Assembly: GCA_019925795.1 (NCBI GenBank)
Contig: CM034303.1
Location: 2,232,001 to 2,296,000, forward strand
Reading direction: 5' to 3'
Source: Dendrobium chrysotoxum
Lineage: Eukaryota > Streptophyta > Magnoliopsida > Asparagales > Orchidaceae
DNA length: 64,000 nucleotides
A program made the translations under genes and the position numbers. Within the stretch, counting starts at the first letter, position 1. Every line of letters starts with the position of its first letter. The notes beneath the pieces are model-generated. The model did not search any database and was not told the origin of the DNA. It was given only the letters and a program-made list of their open reading frames with translations. This document shows, piece after piece, positions 41,301 through 52,373 of the stretch.

Positions 41301-43448
41301 ATTCCCATGAAGTAGCACTTTTTCTTATATGACACTTAGTTCTCATCTTCCATTTGGTGTATTGCTAGCTCTGATACCATTTGCAATAGCTCAAACTCTT
41401 AATAATCAAAAAATTATCCACTTTGGCCTAAGGGCCTCACGATTTTGTCTTATTGTTGTAACTTCCCAAAATGTCACCAATTCAAGAATTTTTTTGGGGT
41501 GAGCACGCTTAACTATAGAGTTTCTTAATAAAATTCTAACAATTACACCAAAAGACACTTCAATGTTTAAGAGATTAGCTTCTTTTTACTTAAGGGGGTT
41601 CACAACTAAGATTTGTTAGATATAATGGATGGATCAATGAAGTTAATAATATTCAAGATTAATGTTGTTAGACATCTTAACAGGATGATCATATTTATTT
41701 TAATGGCTTTGAAATTAATGATAATGGTGCCTAGAATTGGATAGGTATATTTATGTTGGAAGCTTGAGGTTGTTGATGAATGTGCATTTTTTAAAGATTT
41801 GATCGGTTTGACACAAGACTTGATATGTTCAAACAATGGATAAATTAAAATGACGATCATACTAATATAATTTGTGGTACAAATATCATCGGTGCATGAA
41901 TCTTGATGTTCTTGACCTAGTAGTCGTATATACTTAATTAAGTGGCAATTTTTTTAAAGTTACATCAATATTAAATTGCTAACTAGTAATTACTTCTTGG
42001 TAATCAATAATATATATGAATTTCATGCTTAAGAGACTTGCCTCTTATGAAGCATGTGTGTATTACTCTAGCTAACCAACTTTCTCATGTTAGTTGCAAT
42101 TCTTTTACAAGAAATGTGATTTCCAATGGACTATTAGTTGATTGAGAAATAAATATCAGTTAAGAAAAGTTTTCACCATAGTGTATTTGACTAAGCATTA
42201 GAATTTTTCATAGATCAACAATAAAGAATTTTTAAGAACTTAGATTGCTTTCTAAACATCATAATATTTTCTCCAACCATATGAAATCAATCTATTATTA
42301 TGTGCATATTACATGAAAAATGATCAAATTTACTAAAGGCTACACCTAAATAAAAAATTTACAAAGACTGTATGATTGTAGTAATTTCCTCATCTCTCTC
42401 TCTCTCTCTCTAATGATTCTCCTCTAAGAGGGTTACATCCAATGCCCTTTATATTTGCCCATTTTTCTATTATTTATATATTAAATTGATATTAATATAT
42501 ATTTACATAAAATCTTAATATTTGCATATCAAAGAACTCTAACTCAACCAATTTCTTCCCCAATTCTTACTTATAACCTTCTTTGAACTAAATATTCACC
42601 AACTTCTCATGAAATTTGATCTATAATTTTTCTTATATTCCTCTTCTTCATAACTATATATTTATATAAAATTTACCAGGGAGTTTTTCAGGGTGGGTGT
42701 AGCAAATTCCATTCTCTCCATCAATGGTAGGAATGAATTCATCAATAAGGGGATGAAGCTTCTGCAAATCAGGCCTTGCCTTCCCTTCCAAATGCTCTAA
42801 AAGCTCCTGGTCCGTCGGATCAAACTTAACTCCGGCCGGCAGCCCTGGCAGATCTTGAATTGCATTTCCAACCTGATTTATATATACAAGCCATATAATA
42901 ATTTCTATATATATGCATATAAATCATGCATCTATGTGCATAAATTCTTTTTTATTTAGAAGTCTTGCACTTCATCTTATAAAATGAATAATAAATACAT
43001 GATAGTTTTATGACTAATTCATTAAGAAGTTAATGAAAGCAAAAAATATAACATAAGATTTTATGGTCCTTTTTGAGATTTAGGTTTCGTTTGGGACAAT
43101 TTTATTATTGTTTTCTAAAGCAGTTTTTTAGTATAAAAATTTATGAAATTAAAATTTTTTATATTATAAAGTTACTTTAGAAAGCAGTATGAAAGCTGTC
43201 CCAAATGAAGCCTTAGATATGATATTGTTAGAAATGAAAATAGTCTATGCAAGACTTGAATGTTGCATATGCATTTAATTTCTTCTTCATATATATAGAC
43301 ATGTACATGCACGCACCTGATCATCAAGATGAACGCGATGCCCACAAGAAGAACATATCTTGGCGATCATGGGCGTTGAGGAGGACTTGTTGCCGTGGGC
43401 TGGACGGTCATGGCCGTCGTCGTCGTTGCAGCCGCTGCACCATGTCAT
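38329..43448 (-). CDS. NAC transcription factor, NAC073/SND2-like
   Basis: Three coding exons, read right to left: 43317-43448, 42677-42872, 38329-38879; 879 nt, 292 residues. Exon 1 has paired cysteines (CSGC, CSSCGH). Exon 2 has LPGLPAGVKFDPTDQELLEH and ENGICYTHPEKLP. Exon 3 has IRHFFHRPSKAYTTGTRKRR, GGETRWHKTGKTRP, GYKKILVLYTNYG, KTNWVMHQYHLG and VVSKVFYQTQPRQCG. These are the NAC subdomains in the form found in NAC073/SND2 and its relatives. Family knowledge: nuclear DNA-binding activators of secondary-wall, especially cellulose, genes. Introns are GT-AG. Intron 2 is 3.8 kb and holds a Cassandra TRIM. The short tail after the NAC domain is diverged. The exact paralogue (SND2, SND3 or NAC075 group) is uncertain. 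Confidence 0.94.
41001..41066 (-). other. 5S rRNA-like segment in the second Cassandra left LTR
   Basis: On the minus strand, CTGCAGTTAAGCATACTC and GGATTGGTGACCTTC align with the plant 5S A box and C box with a few changes. Confidence 0.82.
41460..41525 (-). other. 5S rRNA-like segment in the second Cassandra right LTR
   Basis: On the minus strand, TAGTTAAGCGTGCTCACCCC keeps the A box almost as in 5S rRNA, while the C-box part (AATTGGTGACATTTTGGG) has decayed. Confidence 0.82.
42393..42411. repeat. (CT)n microsatellite
   Basis: A short CT run inside NAC intron 2, about 270 bp from exon 2. Confidence 0.9.
43080..43215. mobile_element. Palindromic MITE, copy C
   Basis: It starts TTAGGTTTCGTTTGGGACAA and ends GCTGTCCCAAATGAAGCCTT. 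It lies in intron 1 of the NAC gene, about 100 bp beyond exon 1. Arms match copies at 36571-36810 and 50160-50408. Confidence 0.85.
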
Positions 43449-43896
43449 CTTCTTCTTCACTGCCACAAGTTCTCATGAGCAAACCCACAGGGGGGCTGAG
43501 GAACTTTTCCCCGAGAGCTAATTATTCCTTTCTCTATAGAAGAGACAAAAGGAATAAGAGAGGAGGAGGACTAGAAGAGGAAGTAAAGAGGAAAAGAAAA
43601 GAAGAGAGCCAGGGGGGAAAAAAAGGGAAGAGAAGAGATTTGGTGGTTGGCTTCTCTCTCTTCCTTTCCTTCTCACTTTGTTTTTTCTATACTAATTACT
43701 TATGCTTAGCTATGGTAAGGTATTGAATTCTCTCTCTATCTTTTTTTTCACCAAAGGCAGAGGGCGTTAAGAGCTCTTTGGTAGGTGCAGATAGCGCGCA
43801 CTGCTGACAACCAATCAGAAAATTATACACATATCGATTGATTGTTCATAAATACTTTATCTGCATCTAACAATTTCACCATTGATAATGAAACTA

Positions 43897-43927
<31 letters not shown>

Positions 43928-44085
43928 GGTTGGATGAAGTTAGACTTTGGGAATATTAATGGATTGCTTGGTAGTTAAGATTGGTGATGCTATTGGTGCA
44001 GGTGGTTGAAACCATGTAAACTTACTTGGAACGCCGGGTTGCTCTCTCCTTATTTTTCAAGCTTCGAGTTTAAAAAACTCTATAT

Positions 44086-44144
<59 letters not shown>

Positions 44145-44906
44145 TAGCAGAGAGAGAGAAAGATAGAGAGAGAGAGAGGGAGGGAGAGCATAAAAGGAGA
44201 GGGAGGGTGGAGTGGAGATGAGGCAACCTGATACATATTAGACGTTTTACTGCCAATGAGAGAGATTGGTAGATTGAAAGAAATGTTGGGGAGAGAGAGA
44301 GAGAGAGAGATCTTTTAGCTCCAAGGTCGCCCTAGAGTGTCTTGGAAGAGATACTGAACAATAGAAATCTTAACCATATTGTCGCGAAGCAAAACTTTTT
44401 TCTTTTTTTATTCCTTACTGTAAATATCATATCGATCTCTTTTTTAAGAGTTATAAGCCAAATTATTTGAGCATAAATATTTCTTCTATTATTTTTTTTT
44501 TCTGATTAAAATTTTTTGGGTCATTTAATTTTTCTTCTCATTCTATTTTGGTATATCACATTATATATATATATATTTTTTTAATAATTTTCTTGCCAAA
44601 ATGATTCAGTGTCATTGAATAAATATGCAAAAAATTAATTAGTTTTCTTTGTAATTTTATCTTTTTTTATTTACAATTGGTTCAAATATCATTATTAATT
44701 AAGGAATTTGAAATTGTAATTTATAATGATTCTTAAAGGCTTAATATAATCTAATATAATATTTATTTTTTTAAAAAAAAATAAAATATTAATGACGTAT
44801 ACTTATGACATATTTTTACTACTACCTGTAAAATGTAAATATTTTCAATGCCAAATTTTATGATGCATCTCAACTACAAAAAGAGCTTGCACAATATAGT
44901 ATAAAA
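43449..44906. promoter_or_regulatory. NAC upstream region with clustered GA/CT runs
   Basis: Upstream of the minus-strand NAC start are four GA runs: 43902-43928, 44089-44141, 44151-44190 (interrupted) and 44291-44310. On the coding strand these are CT tracts, typical of plant leaders and of sites for GAGA-binding BPC proteins. 44400-44900 is AT-rich and featureless. Plus-strand open frames are microsatellite artefacts. Confidence 0.5.
44089..44141. repeat. (GA)n microsatellite
   Basis: The longest pure GA run (about 53 bp) of the cluster upstream of the NAC gene. A degenerate GA stretch follows to 44190. Confidence 0.97.
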
Positions 44907-45144
44907 TGTTAGAGTATATAATTGACTTTCAGTTATTCCAACTATATCAGAATACTGAGGAAGCACTACTTAGTTACAGGACATCATGGTTGTAACTGTT
45001 TTGCAGTTTCGTTCTCACGAACTGCTTATACTTTGTTCTATTTAATATCTGATGTAATCATTGAATGGGTAATGAAAACAATTGATGATTTCCTTCTTCT
45101 CTGTGTCTGTTGCTTCTCTAACTACTCTATGCAGATATCTTTCA
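44907..45144 (+). repeat. 5' LTR of the copia element
   Basis: 238 bp ending CA directly against the Met-tRNA primer-binding site TGGTATCAGAGCA. Confidence 0.93.
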
Positions 45145-45183
45145 TGGTATCAGAGCATTAGGTAAATTTTTTTTTCTCTTCTC

Positions 45184-48100
45184 ATGATGGATCAGGACTC
45201 CGTTTCCCAGGCTCCGACGTCGTCCATCATTTCCGCATCTATGGCGGAACTTTCTATTCCCCCTACTCTTAAGTTTCTCATGAGTAATATCAAATCCATA
45301 GTCTCCACAGTTCTTACCAATGAGAACTATCCTATTTGGCGTCTTCAAGTCTTCAAATTGTTCTCTGCCAATGGCTTTGATGGATATTTAACGGGAAGTA
45401 TTTCTCCTTCCAATCCCGACGACCTGCGTCTCTGGAATTTAGTCGATCAAAACTTGGTTTCCGCCCTACTCTATACTATTTCTCCCACAATTTTACCATA
45501 CATTTTAACACTTTCAAATTCGCGTGAGATCTGGCTAACTTTAGAGAATCGACTTCAACCATCTAATCGTTCTAGAGTTATCCAGCTTAAAAATGAATTG
45601 CATAATGTACATATGAAAGGACAGTCAATGACTCAATATTTGGCTCAAATCAAGGCACTTGTCGATAATATTGCTGCTGCAGGGGTGTCAATTGACGTTG
45701 AAGATGTTATTCTCTACATGTTAAATGGTTTACCGCCTACTTATAATGCCTTTAAAACATCAATACGAACATCACCACAACAGTTTAGTTTGGATGTTCT
45801 TTATTCTCTTCTATGTAGCGAAGAGATCAACTTACAAACTGAACAGCAAAAGGATTCTACACAGGTTTCAGATCACTCAGCGTTGTTCACAAACCGCACT
45901 GCTGCCTCTCGTGGGAAGCAATATTTTCGATCAAACAGAGGACACGGATCTCCCTTTAAACCAAATCCTTCTGCACCTACCGCGGCTTCATCTTCAACGT
46001 CGTCACCTACTCGGCCAACTTGTCAGATATGTGGGAAGCTTGGACATATTGCTCTCAATTGTTGGCATAGATGTAATTTGCAGTATGCTCCAACTCAATC
46101 ATCCAATAATCGAGCCTTTATGACAAACACAAGCAATTTCGTGCCTCCTCTTATCTCTGAATGGGTTCTGGATTCAGGAGCATCCTCTCATCTCACGTCT
46201 GAAGCACATCACCTACATCAGCCAACTTCATACACCGGTTCAGATACAGTTTTCGTTGCTAATGGTGGAACTCTTCCAATTCAGCATTATGGACAAGGCA
46301 TCCTTCCTCTTCTAGACAACAATCGTAAGCTAATTCTCTACAATCTTCTTCATGTTCCTTTACTCACTCACAATCTTTTATCAATTCAGAAGCTAACTTC
46401 TGATAATAATTGCTCAATATCTTTTGATGCTCATGGCTTTATTATCAAGGATCTTTTGGACAACAGCATCCTTCTTCATGGCCGCTCTAGAGATGGTCTA
46501 TATCCTGTTCGCACTGTTTCTGCATCATCTCACAAAGCTCTTCACTCTGCCAAAGCGAAAACTGACTACTGGCACTTCCGTCTTGGTCACCCAAATCTTA
46601 GGATTTTAAAATTGCTATCTAATGTAATACCTTCCATGTGTACTCCCTCATCTTCTTTTATGTGTACCTCATGTAATGTGGCAAAGAGTCATAAACTACC
46701 TTTCATTTATTCTCAAAGTAATGTAACAAAATCTTTTCATTTAATACATTATGATGTTTGGGGACCAGCATCTGTTTCTTCATGTTCTGGTTTTCGTTAT
46801 TATGTTGTATTTATAGATGATTTTACTCATTACACATGGATATATCTTATGTACACTAAGGATGAAACTTTCTCAAAATTTAAACATTTTCATCAACTCA
46901 TTAAAACAGCCTTTAACTCATCTATCCAAATATTATGCACTGATGGTGGAGGTGAATATACAAGTCATGCTTTTAAATCTTTTCTCCTCCAACAAGGCAT
47001 TACCCATCAACTCAGTTGCCCATACACTCCCAAGCAAAATGGTCTTGCTAAACGAAAGCATCGTCATCTGCTTGAGACAACACGAGCTCTTCTCCATACC
47101 TCACATCTTCCCCAATCCTTTTGGGCTGAGGCACTTCTCACTTCTAATTATCTCATTAATATATTACCTACAACAACAAAACATCTACAAATTCCATATC
47201 AAATTCTCTATGGCCACCTTCCTTCTTACAATCACCTCAAAACATTTGGTTGTCTATGCTTTCCCTAGCTTCAACCCCTCTCCAAAAATAAGCTTTCTCA
47301 ACGCTCTCACGAGTGTGTGTTCCTGGGTTATTCATCGTCACACAAAGGTTATCGATGTTTTAATCTTCTTACACATAAAATACATGTGTATCGTCATGTT
47401 ATTTTCTATGAAAATATCTTTCCATTCCCTATGTCTACTTCAAAACCCACTTCCACGTATTCAGAACCTCCACAAAATCCTCTATTGCTAATTCCAACCT
47501 CACTATCCTCTGATTCAACATTTCAGTCAACTTCTTCCCATAAATCTTCACATACTCCAGTCATATCCATTTCTCCTTCTGTATCGGATATTCCTACTGA
47601 AGTTGTAGCTGCTTCTCCCTCTCCAGCAATACCATCACATCCACCACAACTCAAAACATCATATCACCCCATGAAAACCCGCTTAAAAATTGGTCATCAA
47701 TGTCCCAAGGTTATATTTGATCTATGTATTGTTCCTCAACATATCCCAATTCCTCAATCATCCACTCAAGCAGTTAAATACAAGCATTGGAGAGATGCCA
47801 TGTCAGAAGAGTTCCTTGCCCTTCAGAAGCAAGGCACGTGGAACCTTATCCCTCCTCCATCTACTCAACCAGTTCTTGGATGTAAATGGATTTACAAGTT
47901 AAAAACCAACTCTAATGGGCAAGTTGAACGTTACAAGGCTCGTCTTGTAGCTCAGGGATTTCATTAAGAACATGGTGTAAACTACCATGAGACCTTCAGT
48001 CCTGTAGCAAAGCTACCCACGATCCGCATTCTGCTGCTTCTTGCGTTTAATCGCAATTGGAAAATAAGTCAATTTGACATTTCCAATGCATTTTTACATG

Positions 48101-49206
48101 ATGATCTTCAAGAAGATATATATATGAAACAACCTCCGGGGTTTATTGATGTTCAACATCCTAATTATGTTTGCAAACTTAACAAGGCTATTTATGGTCT
48201 AAAACACGCTCCTAGGCAGTGGTACAACAAGCTTACTCAATCGCTCCTTCAATTTGGTTTCATATTCAGCAAGGCGGATCCATCTTTGCTTATTTTCAAC
48301 AAATATGACATTTAGCTTTATATTTTAATTTATGTGGATGATTTACTTCTAACAGACAATCACAATCAAACAATTCAATCCCTTATTGCCATGCTTCAAG
48401 TCACATTTTCTCTTAAGCAAATGGGCTATGTTTCCACTTTTCTAGGCATCCAAGTCTACAGAACATCTAATGCTCTATTTCTTCATCAGACAAAATATGC
48501 TACAGATCTTTTAAATTCAGTCGGTTTCACTAGTTGCAAATCAGTGGATACTCCAATCATTCTCAAGTCTTCTACGAAGAATCCAGACACTGAACCATTT
48601 CATGATCCCGGACATTACAGGCAGATTGCAAGATCCCTCAATTATTTAACAATAACAAGACCGGACATTTCGTTTGCTGTTAATTTGGTTTGCCAACATA
48701 TGCACAATCCGACTAATGCAGATTATTTGGCCATGAAACGGATTCTTAGATATATTCAAGGTACCATTACTTATGGTCTTCCTTTAGTTTCTGGCAATCT
48801 GCAGCTTACCACTTATGTGGATGTGGACTGGGCTGCTGATTCTACTGACAGAAAATTGGTCACTGGTTTTTGCTCTTATCTTGGTGAAACTCTAATATCT
48901 TGGTGTGTTAAAAAGCAAGTTACTGCTGCCAAATCTTCTACTGAAGCGGAATATCGTGCACTTTCCTCGGCAACTTCTGATGTTATCTGGTTGCGCAGAT
49001 TATTACAAGAACTCAAGGAGCCTCAACACAAACCCACAACTATTTATTATGACAATACGTCGGCCATAGTTTTAGCTCTTAACCCCGTCTTTCATGCTCG
49101 CACCAAACATATCGAGATAGATTATCACTTTATCAGTCAACACATTCATATGGAACAATTTTCATTCTTCATCTCCATTCGGTGGATCAACGTGCTGACA
49201 TTCTAA
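45184..49206 (+). pseudogene. Copia Gag-Pol polyprotein with three stops and a late frameshift
   Basis: One frame runs throughout: 694 codons to TAG at 47266-47268, then TAA at 47965-47967 and TAG at 48313-48315. A frame change near 49160 shifts the ADILTKPL end out of frame. Residues: Gag from about 30; zinc knuckle CQICGKLGHIALNC from C280; protease WVLDSGASSHL with D330; integrase zinc motif from H464; core D524 and D587. The position of the catalytic Glu (36 residues on) is Lys623 in NGLAKRKHRH. Reverse transcriptase has IYGLKHAPRQWYNKL and YVDDLLL (48331-48351). RNase H has AAKSSTEAEYRALSSATSD. The element is inactive despite its youth. Confidence 0.95.
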
Positions 49207-49289
49207 CTAAACCTTTATCTCCACTAAAATTTTCCGATCTTTGAAGCAAACTTACCATTCGCTCCTTGAATGGTTAGTTTGAGGGGGGC

Positions 49290-49457
49290 TGTTAGAGTAT
49301 ATAATTGACTTTCAGTTATTCCAACTATATCAGAATACTAAGGAAGCACTACTTAGTTACAGGACATCATGGTTGTAACTGTTTTACAGTTTCGTTCTCA
49401 CGAACTGCTTATACTTTGTTCTATTTAATATCTGATGTAATCATTGAATGGGTAATG
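49290..49457 (+). repeat. Truncated 3' LTR of the copia element
   Basis: 168 bp matching the start of the 5' LTR with two differences. The 3' 70 bp are absent and replaced by CCCTCTCATGCTTCCCC. Confidence 0.92.
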
Positions 49458-49755
49458 CCCTCTCATGCTTCCCCTTAAATCCACCCTAAAAAAAAAAGCA
49501 TACATAATAATATTCTTCTCTTAAACCAATAGGCCAAATCTTGTCCATTCAAATATGACAAGCATTTACTTATTTTTTTATAGGATGAGAAAATATATTA
49601 AATACATAATATTTAATTTCAAAATGCTCAGAAAATATTTTATTAGGGTTTATATTATAAGCTAATTTTTTTTTATATAATGCTTCCTTTCATAAATAAT
49701 GGATTCATATTCTCTTAACTATTCACCCTAATTATAGTTAGGGATCTGTGAAATG

Positions 49756-49791
<36 letters not shown>

Positions 49792-49793
49792 TT
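49756..49793. repeat. (TTA)n microsatellite
   Basis: About a dozen uninterrupted ATT units. Confidence 0.95.
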
Positions 49794-50159
49794 AATAGTT
49801 TTGAAAAAATATATCAAGAGTGATTAACAATACCAGCACATAAAATGCATTGAATTGCTTTTTCAATTCAATAATTTTGAAAAATAGAAGTTACTTGCAC
49901 AAGAGGAGTATCCAATTCTTTCTCATATCAAGCAAATTTCATGGTATGATTATCACCACAATCTTTCAATTAGTACATTTTGTATCTTAAAAATAAATAT
50001 GTTAATTCAGATGAGAAGAGAAAATAAATGGATCATGATCTAATTTTTCCGTACTATAAATCAATTAGAAGAATTTCACCGTAGCATACTCAAATTCACA
50101 CATTTACATGATTTTTGTCCAACTATTTTGTTCTGATATCTCTTATGTTTCTTAAAAAC

Positions 50160-50281
50160 TTAGGTTTCTTCTAGGACGGCTTTCTTATTGCTTCTTAAAG
50201 CAGCTTCTAGTATAAAATATATGTTTTTTATACTAAAAAGCTGCTTTAAGAAGCAATAAGAAAGCCGCCCCAAACAAAGCT
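50160..50281. mobile_element. Palindromic MITE, copy D
   Basis: The left arm AGGACGGCTTTCTTATTGCT pairs with the right arm AGCAATAAGAAAGCCGCCCC. The stem continues through AAAGCAGCTT and leaves a short AT loop. It is the cleanest copy in the window and abuts copy E. Confidence 0.9.
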
Positions 50282-50408
50282 TTAAGTTTCGTTTGGGACG
50301 GCTTTCTTATTACTTTTTAAAGTAGCTTTTTAGTATAGAAAATGTATTTGTTGTACTAGAAAGCAGCTTTAAGAAGCAGTAAGAAAGCTGTCCCAAACGA
50401 AGCCTTAA
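50282..50408. mobile_element. Palindromic MITE, copy E (tandem with copy D)
   Basis: It starts TTAAGTTTCGTTTGGGACGG and ends GCTGTCCCAAACGAAGCCTT, giving the family's full terminal inverted repeat. The two copies share the boundary TTTAAG. Confidence 0.9.
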
Positions 50409-51144
50409 TCTCTGGATAGGATATGGCGGAGCATCATCATCATCTTCCAAGCATTACGTGGTCAGCCTCCTCGCTTCAAATTCAAGTTGGTCCCACCAAA
50501 CAATATGTGGCTTAAAACTTCATCCACATTAAAAGTCAAATTATACAAAATAAAGAGGTTGTTAAAAGCTTTCAAACCAAAATCCAAGCAAGGAGGAGGT
50601 GGTTGCCTCTCTCTTTTGGATTTGAATTTTAGCATGTGTATAAAGCATAACTCATATGTGAAAGGAAAAAAAATGATGAGAAAATGAGTGAGCCTTTCAA
50701 TCACATGCTCTCTCTCTCTCTCTTCATCTTCTCTACCTTTAATTGCAAACCAATTTCATAGAAGTGTAGATTTTTTTTTCATGTTTTTTCCAAAAAATTA
50801 ATATTTTTTTGAGTGAACATAATAGAAATTATGATTCAAAATAATAAAAAAAAGTATAAGCTTCTCCAAAGAGACATCCTTGGATTCATCCCATCAAAGG
50901 TACATGATAAGTTTCACTAATCTCAAAGCAAATCAAATGATTTCAAACCCATCTCTTTATTCATGCTTTCATGTCGGCCATGATTTCGATGACATTGATA
51001 TGAATATTTAGAATAATGACAAACACGAACATAAATTAGTTGTTTCATTGATTAATTTCATGAAATAAAGAGAAATTTGTTAGAATATTCTAATCTAAAT
51101 TATATCAAAATGACCTTAAAAATATTGAATTTACTTTGAGATTT

Positions 51145-51200
51145 GTAATGCATATGACAAATTTGTTTTGCTAGTAATGCATATGACAAATTTGTTTTGC
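51145..51200. repeat. Perfect 27-bp direct duplication
   Basis: GTAATGCATATGACAAATTT and the following seven bases occur at 51145-51171 and again at 51174-51200, separated by TA. It looks like a recent slippage or repair duplication. Confidence 0.9.
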
Positions 51201-51581
51201 ACTACTTTCAAAGTAAATCTAATGATTTTCATGCTCATCCTTATACAATTTGTTTTAGCATAACCCAATACAATTTTTATTAAGAAATATAGGCTGTAGA
51301 ACACCAAATCACCCAACTCTTTTCTATAGATAATGCTCTAATTATAGGCTCTTCGATGCAGTCATGAACAGTTCAATTTTTTGCAGTTTCATCTCTATGG
51401 GTTTTTGGGAGCAATGCAATCAAATTGGTATGGAGGCAAGTGGACGTTTTTAAAAGTAGACAAAAATTGTATAAAAGAAGTTTTTCTTTCTTAAATATGC
51501 TGCAAATCCCATCAGAACTCACTAATAAATAGGTTTATGATTGTTAAACAACAGAAAAGAGAAGTGATACCTGATGGTAAG

Positions 51582-51740
51582 CTAGGGGTGTCAAAGTGGG
51601 TTCGGGTTGAACCCGGAATTGGCCCGGGTCCAAACAGGTTGACCCGAACCCGGCCCGATTTTGCAAAGGGTCAGAAATCCAGACCCGGACTCAACCCACA
51701 TAGTTTACCGGGTTGACCCAACTCAAACCCATGAACCTTA
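51582..51740. mobile_element. Repeat with a hAT-like end
   Basis: It begins CTAGGGGTGTCAAAGTGGG and is dense in GGGTTGAACCCGG and GACCCGAACCCGG phrases that pair with each other. I recognise this style from plant hAT-type MITEs, but only one end is clear. Confidence 0.45.
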
Positions 51741-52211
51741 TCAGACGCGATTGTCTGCGAGCGTGGGAGCCCACCTCTTCCTGAGATTGCACGGGATCGA
51801 TGTCTGAACGGCGAAGGATGACGGCATGATCTCTGGCTCCGTCACGGCGATGGAGGACAAAGCGTCACAACGCTCTAGATTTGACGCTGCAGCACTACAA
51901 GTTCGGCGCCGTAGCGCTGCAAGTTTTTGTGGAGTTCAACACTACAAGTTTAGCAAAAAATTCACTGAGTATTTGTGAAGAATTTACTGAGTATACTCAG
52001 TAAATCGGATCACATAAAAAATACCACTAATATTAACTTATCCAAATTGAAATATATCTTTTCATATATATATTTTAATATGATTTAGAAACCAGGGTGT
52101 TATGTAAGCGAATATAAAGATTTAGGTATTAGATATATAAATACATACGAATTCAATGATATGCTGTAAATACACAAATATTAATGAATGAAACCAAAAT
52201 TTACTTATTGC

Positions 52212-52212
<1 letters not shown>

Positions 52213-52279
<67 letters not shown>
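52213..52279. repeat. (TA)n microsatellite
   Basis: An uninterrupted TA run of about 66 bp beginning 94 bp downstream of the PPR stop codon. Confidence 0.97.
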
Positions 52280-52281
<2 letters not shown>

Positions 52282-52373
52282 TTAATCTCAACACAAATAA
52301 AATAATTTCATCATCTATCCTAATCAAAATTATATCAGGATATACTAGCAAAATCTTTTTTTTGTATGCCAAA

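Larger units (their letters stand above)
40902..41609 (-). mobile_element. Cassandra-type TRIM retrotransposon (NAC intron 2)
   Basis: LTRs at 40907-41148 and 41382-41604 enclose a 233-bp middle with the primer-binding site TGGTATCAGAGC (complement at 41368-41379). The 5-bp duplication ACTAA lies at 40902-40906 and 41605-41609. Both LTRs start TGCAATAGC and end TTCACA. 5S-like stretches lie at 41001-41066 and 41460-41525. It is in the same orientation as the NAC gene. LTRs differ more from each other than in a recent insertion, including a 19-bp length difference. Confidence 0.94.
44907..49457 (+). mobile_element. Ty1/copia retrotransposon, Ale/Retrofit type
   Basis: The 5' LTR is 44907-45144 (TGTTAGAG...CTTTCA). 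A primer-binding site TGGTATCAGAGCA begins at 45145 and a polypurine tract GAGGGGGGC is at 49281-49289. The 3' LTR is 49290-49457. Pol order (protease, integrase, reverse transcriptase, RNase H) is that of copia. The 3' LTR stops after GGGTAATG and lacks the last ~70 bp present in the 5' copy. Over the shared 168 bp I see only two differences, both G in the 5' LTR and A in the 3' LTR, so the insertion is young. No target-site duplication was found, consistent with loss of the right end. Confidence 0.95.
49458..52373. other. Gene-free interval between copia element and PPR gene
   Basis: AT-rich DNA with a (TTA)n run (49756-49793), two palindromic MITEs (50160-50408), a 27-bp perfect direct duplication (51145-51171 and 51174-51200), a repeat with a hAT-like end (51582-51740), and a GC-richer 51741-51930 stretch of unknown origin. 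A long (TA)n run (52213-52279) completes it. No credible gene. Confidence 0.6.

Noticed and set aside
34980..41604. 5S rRNA genes on the minus strand
   Set aside because: Only the A-box to C-box third is present each time, and each copy sits at the same place within paired LTRs with target-site duplications. They are Cassandra LTRs and not rRNA genes.
45145..45157. TGGTATCAGAGCA as part of a tRNA gene (also near 25615, 35310, 41373, 55955)
   Set aside because: These are 11-13-nt primer-binding sites adjoining LTRs. No tRNA arms surround them.
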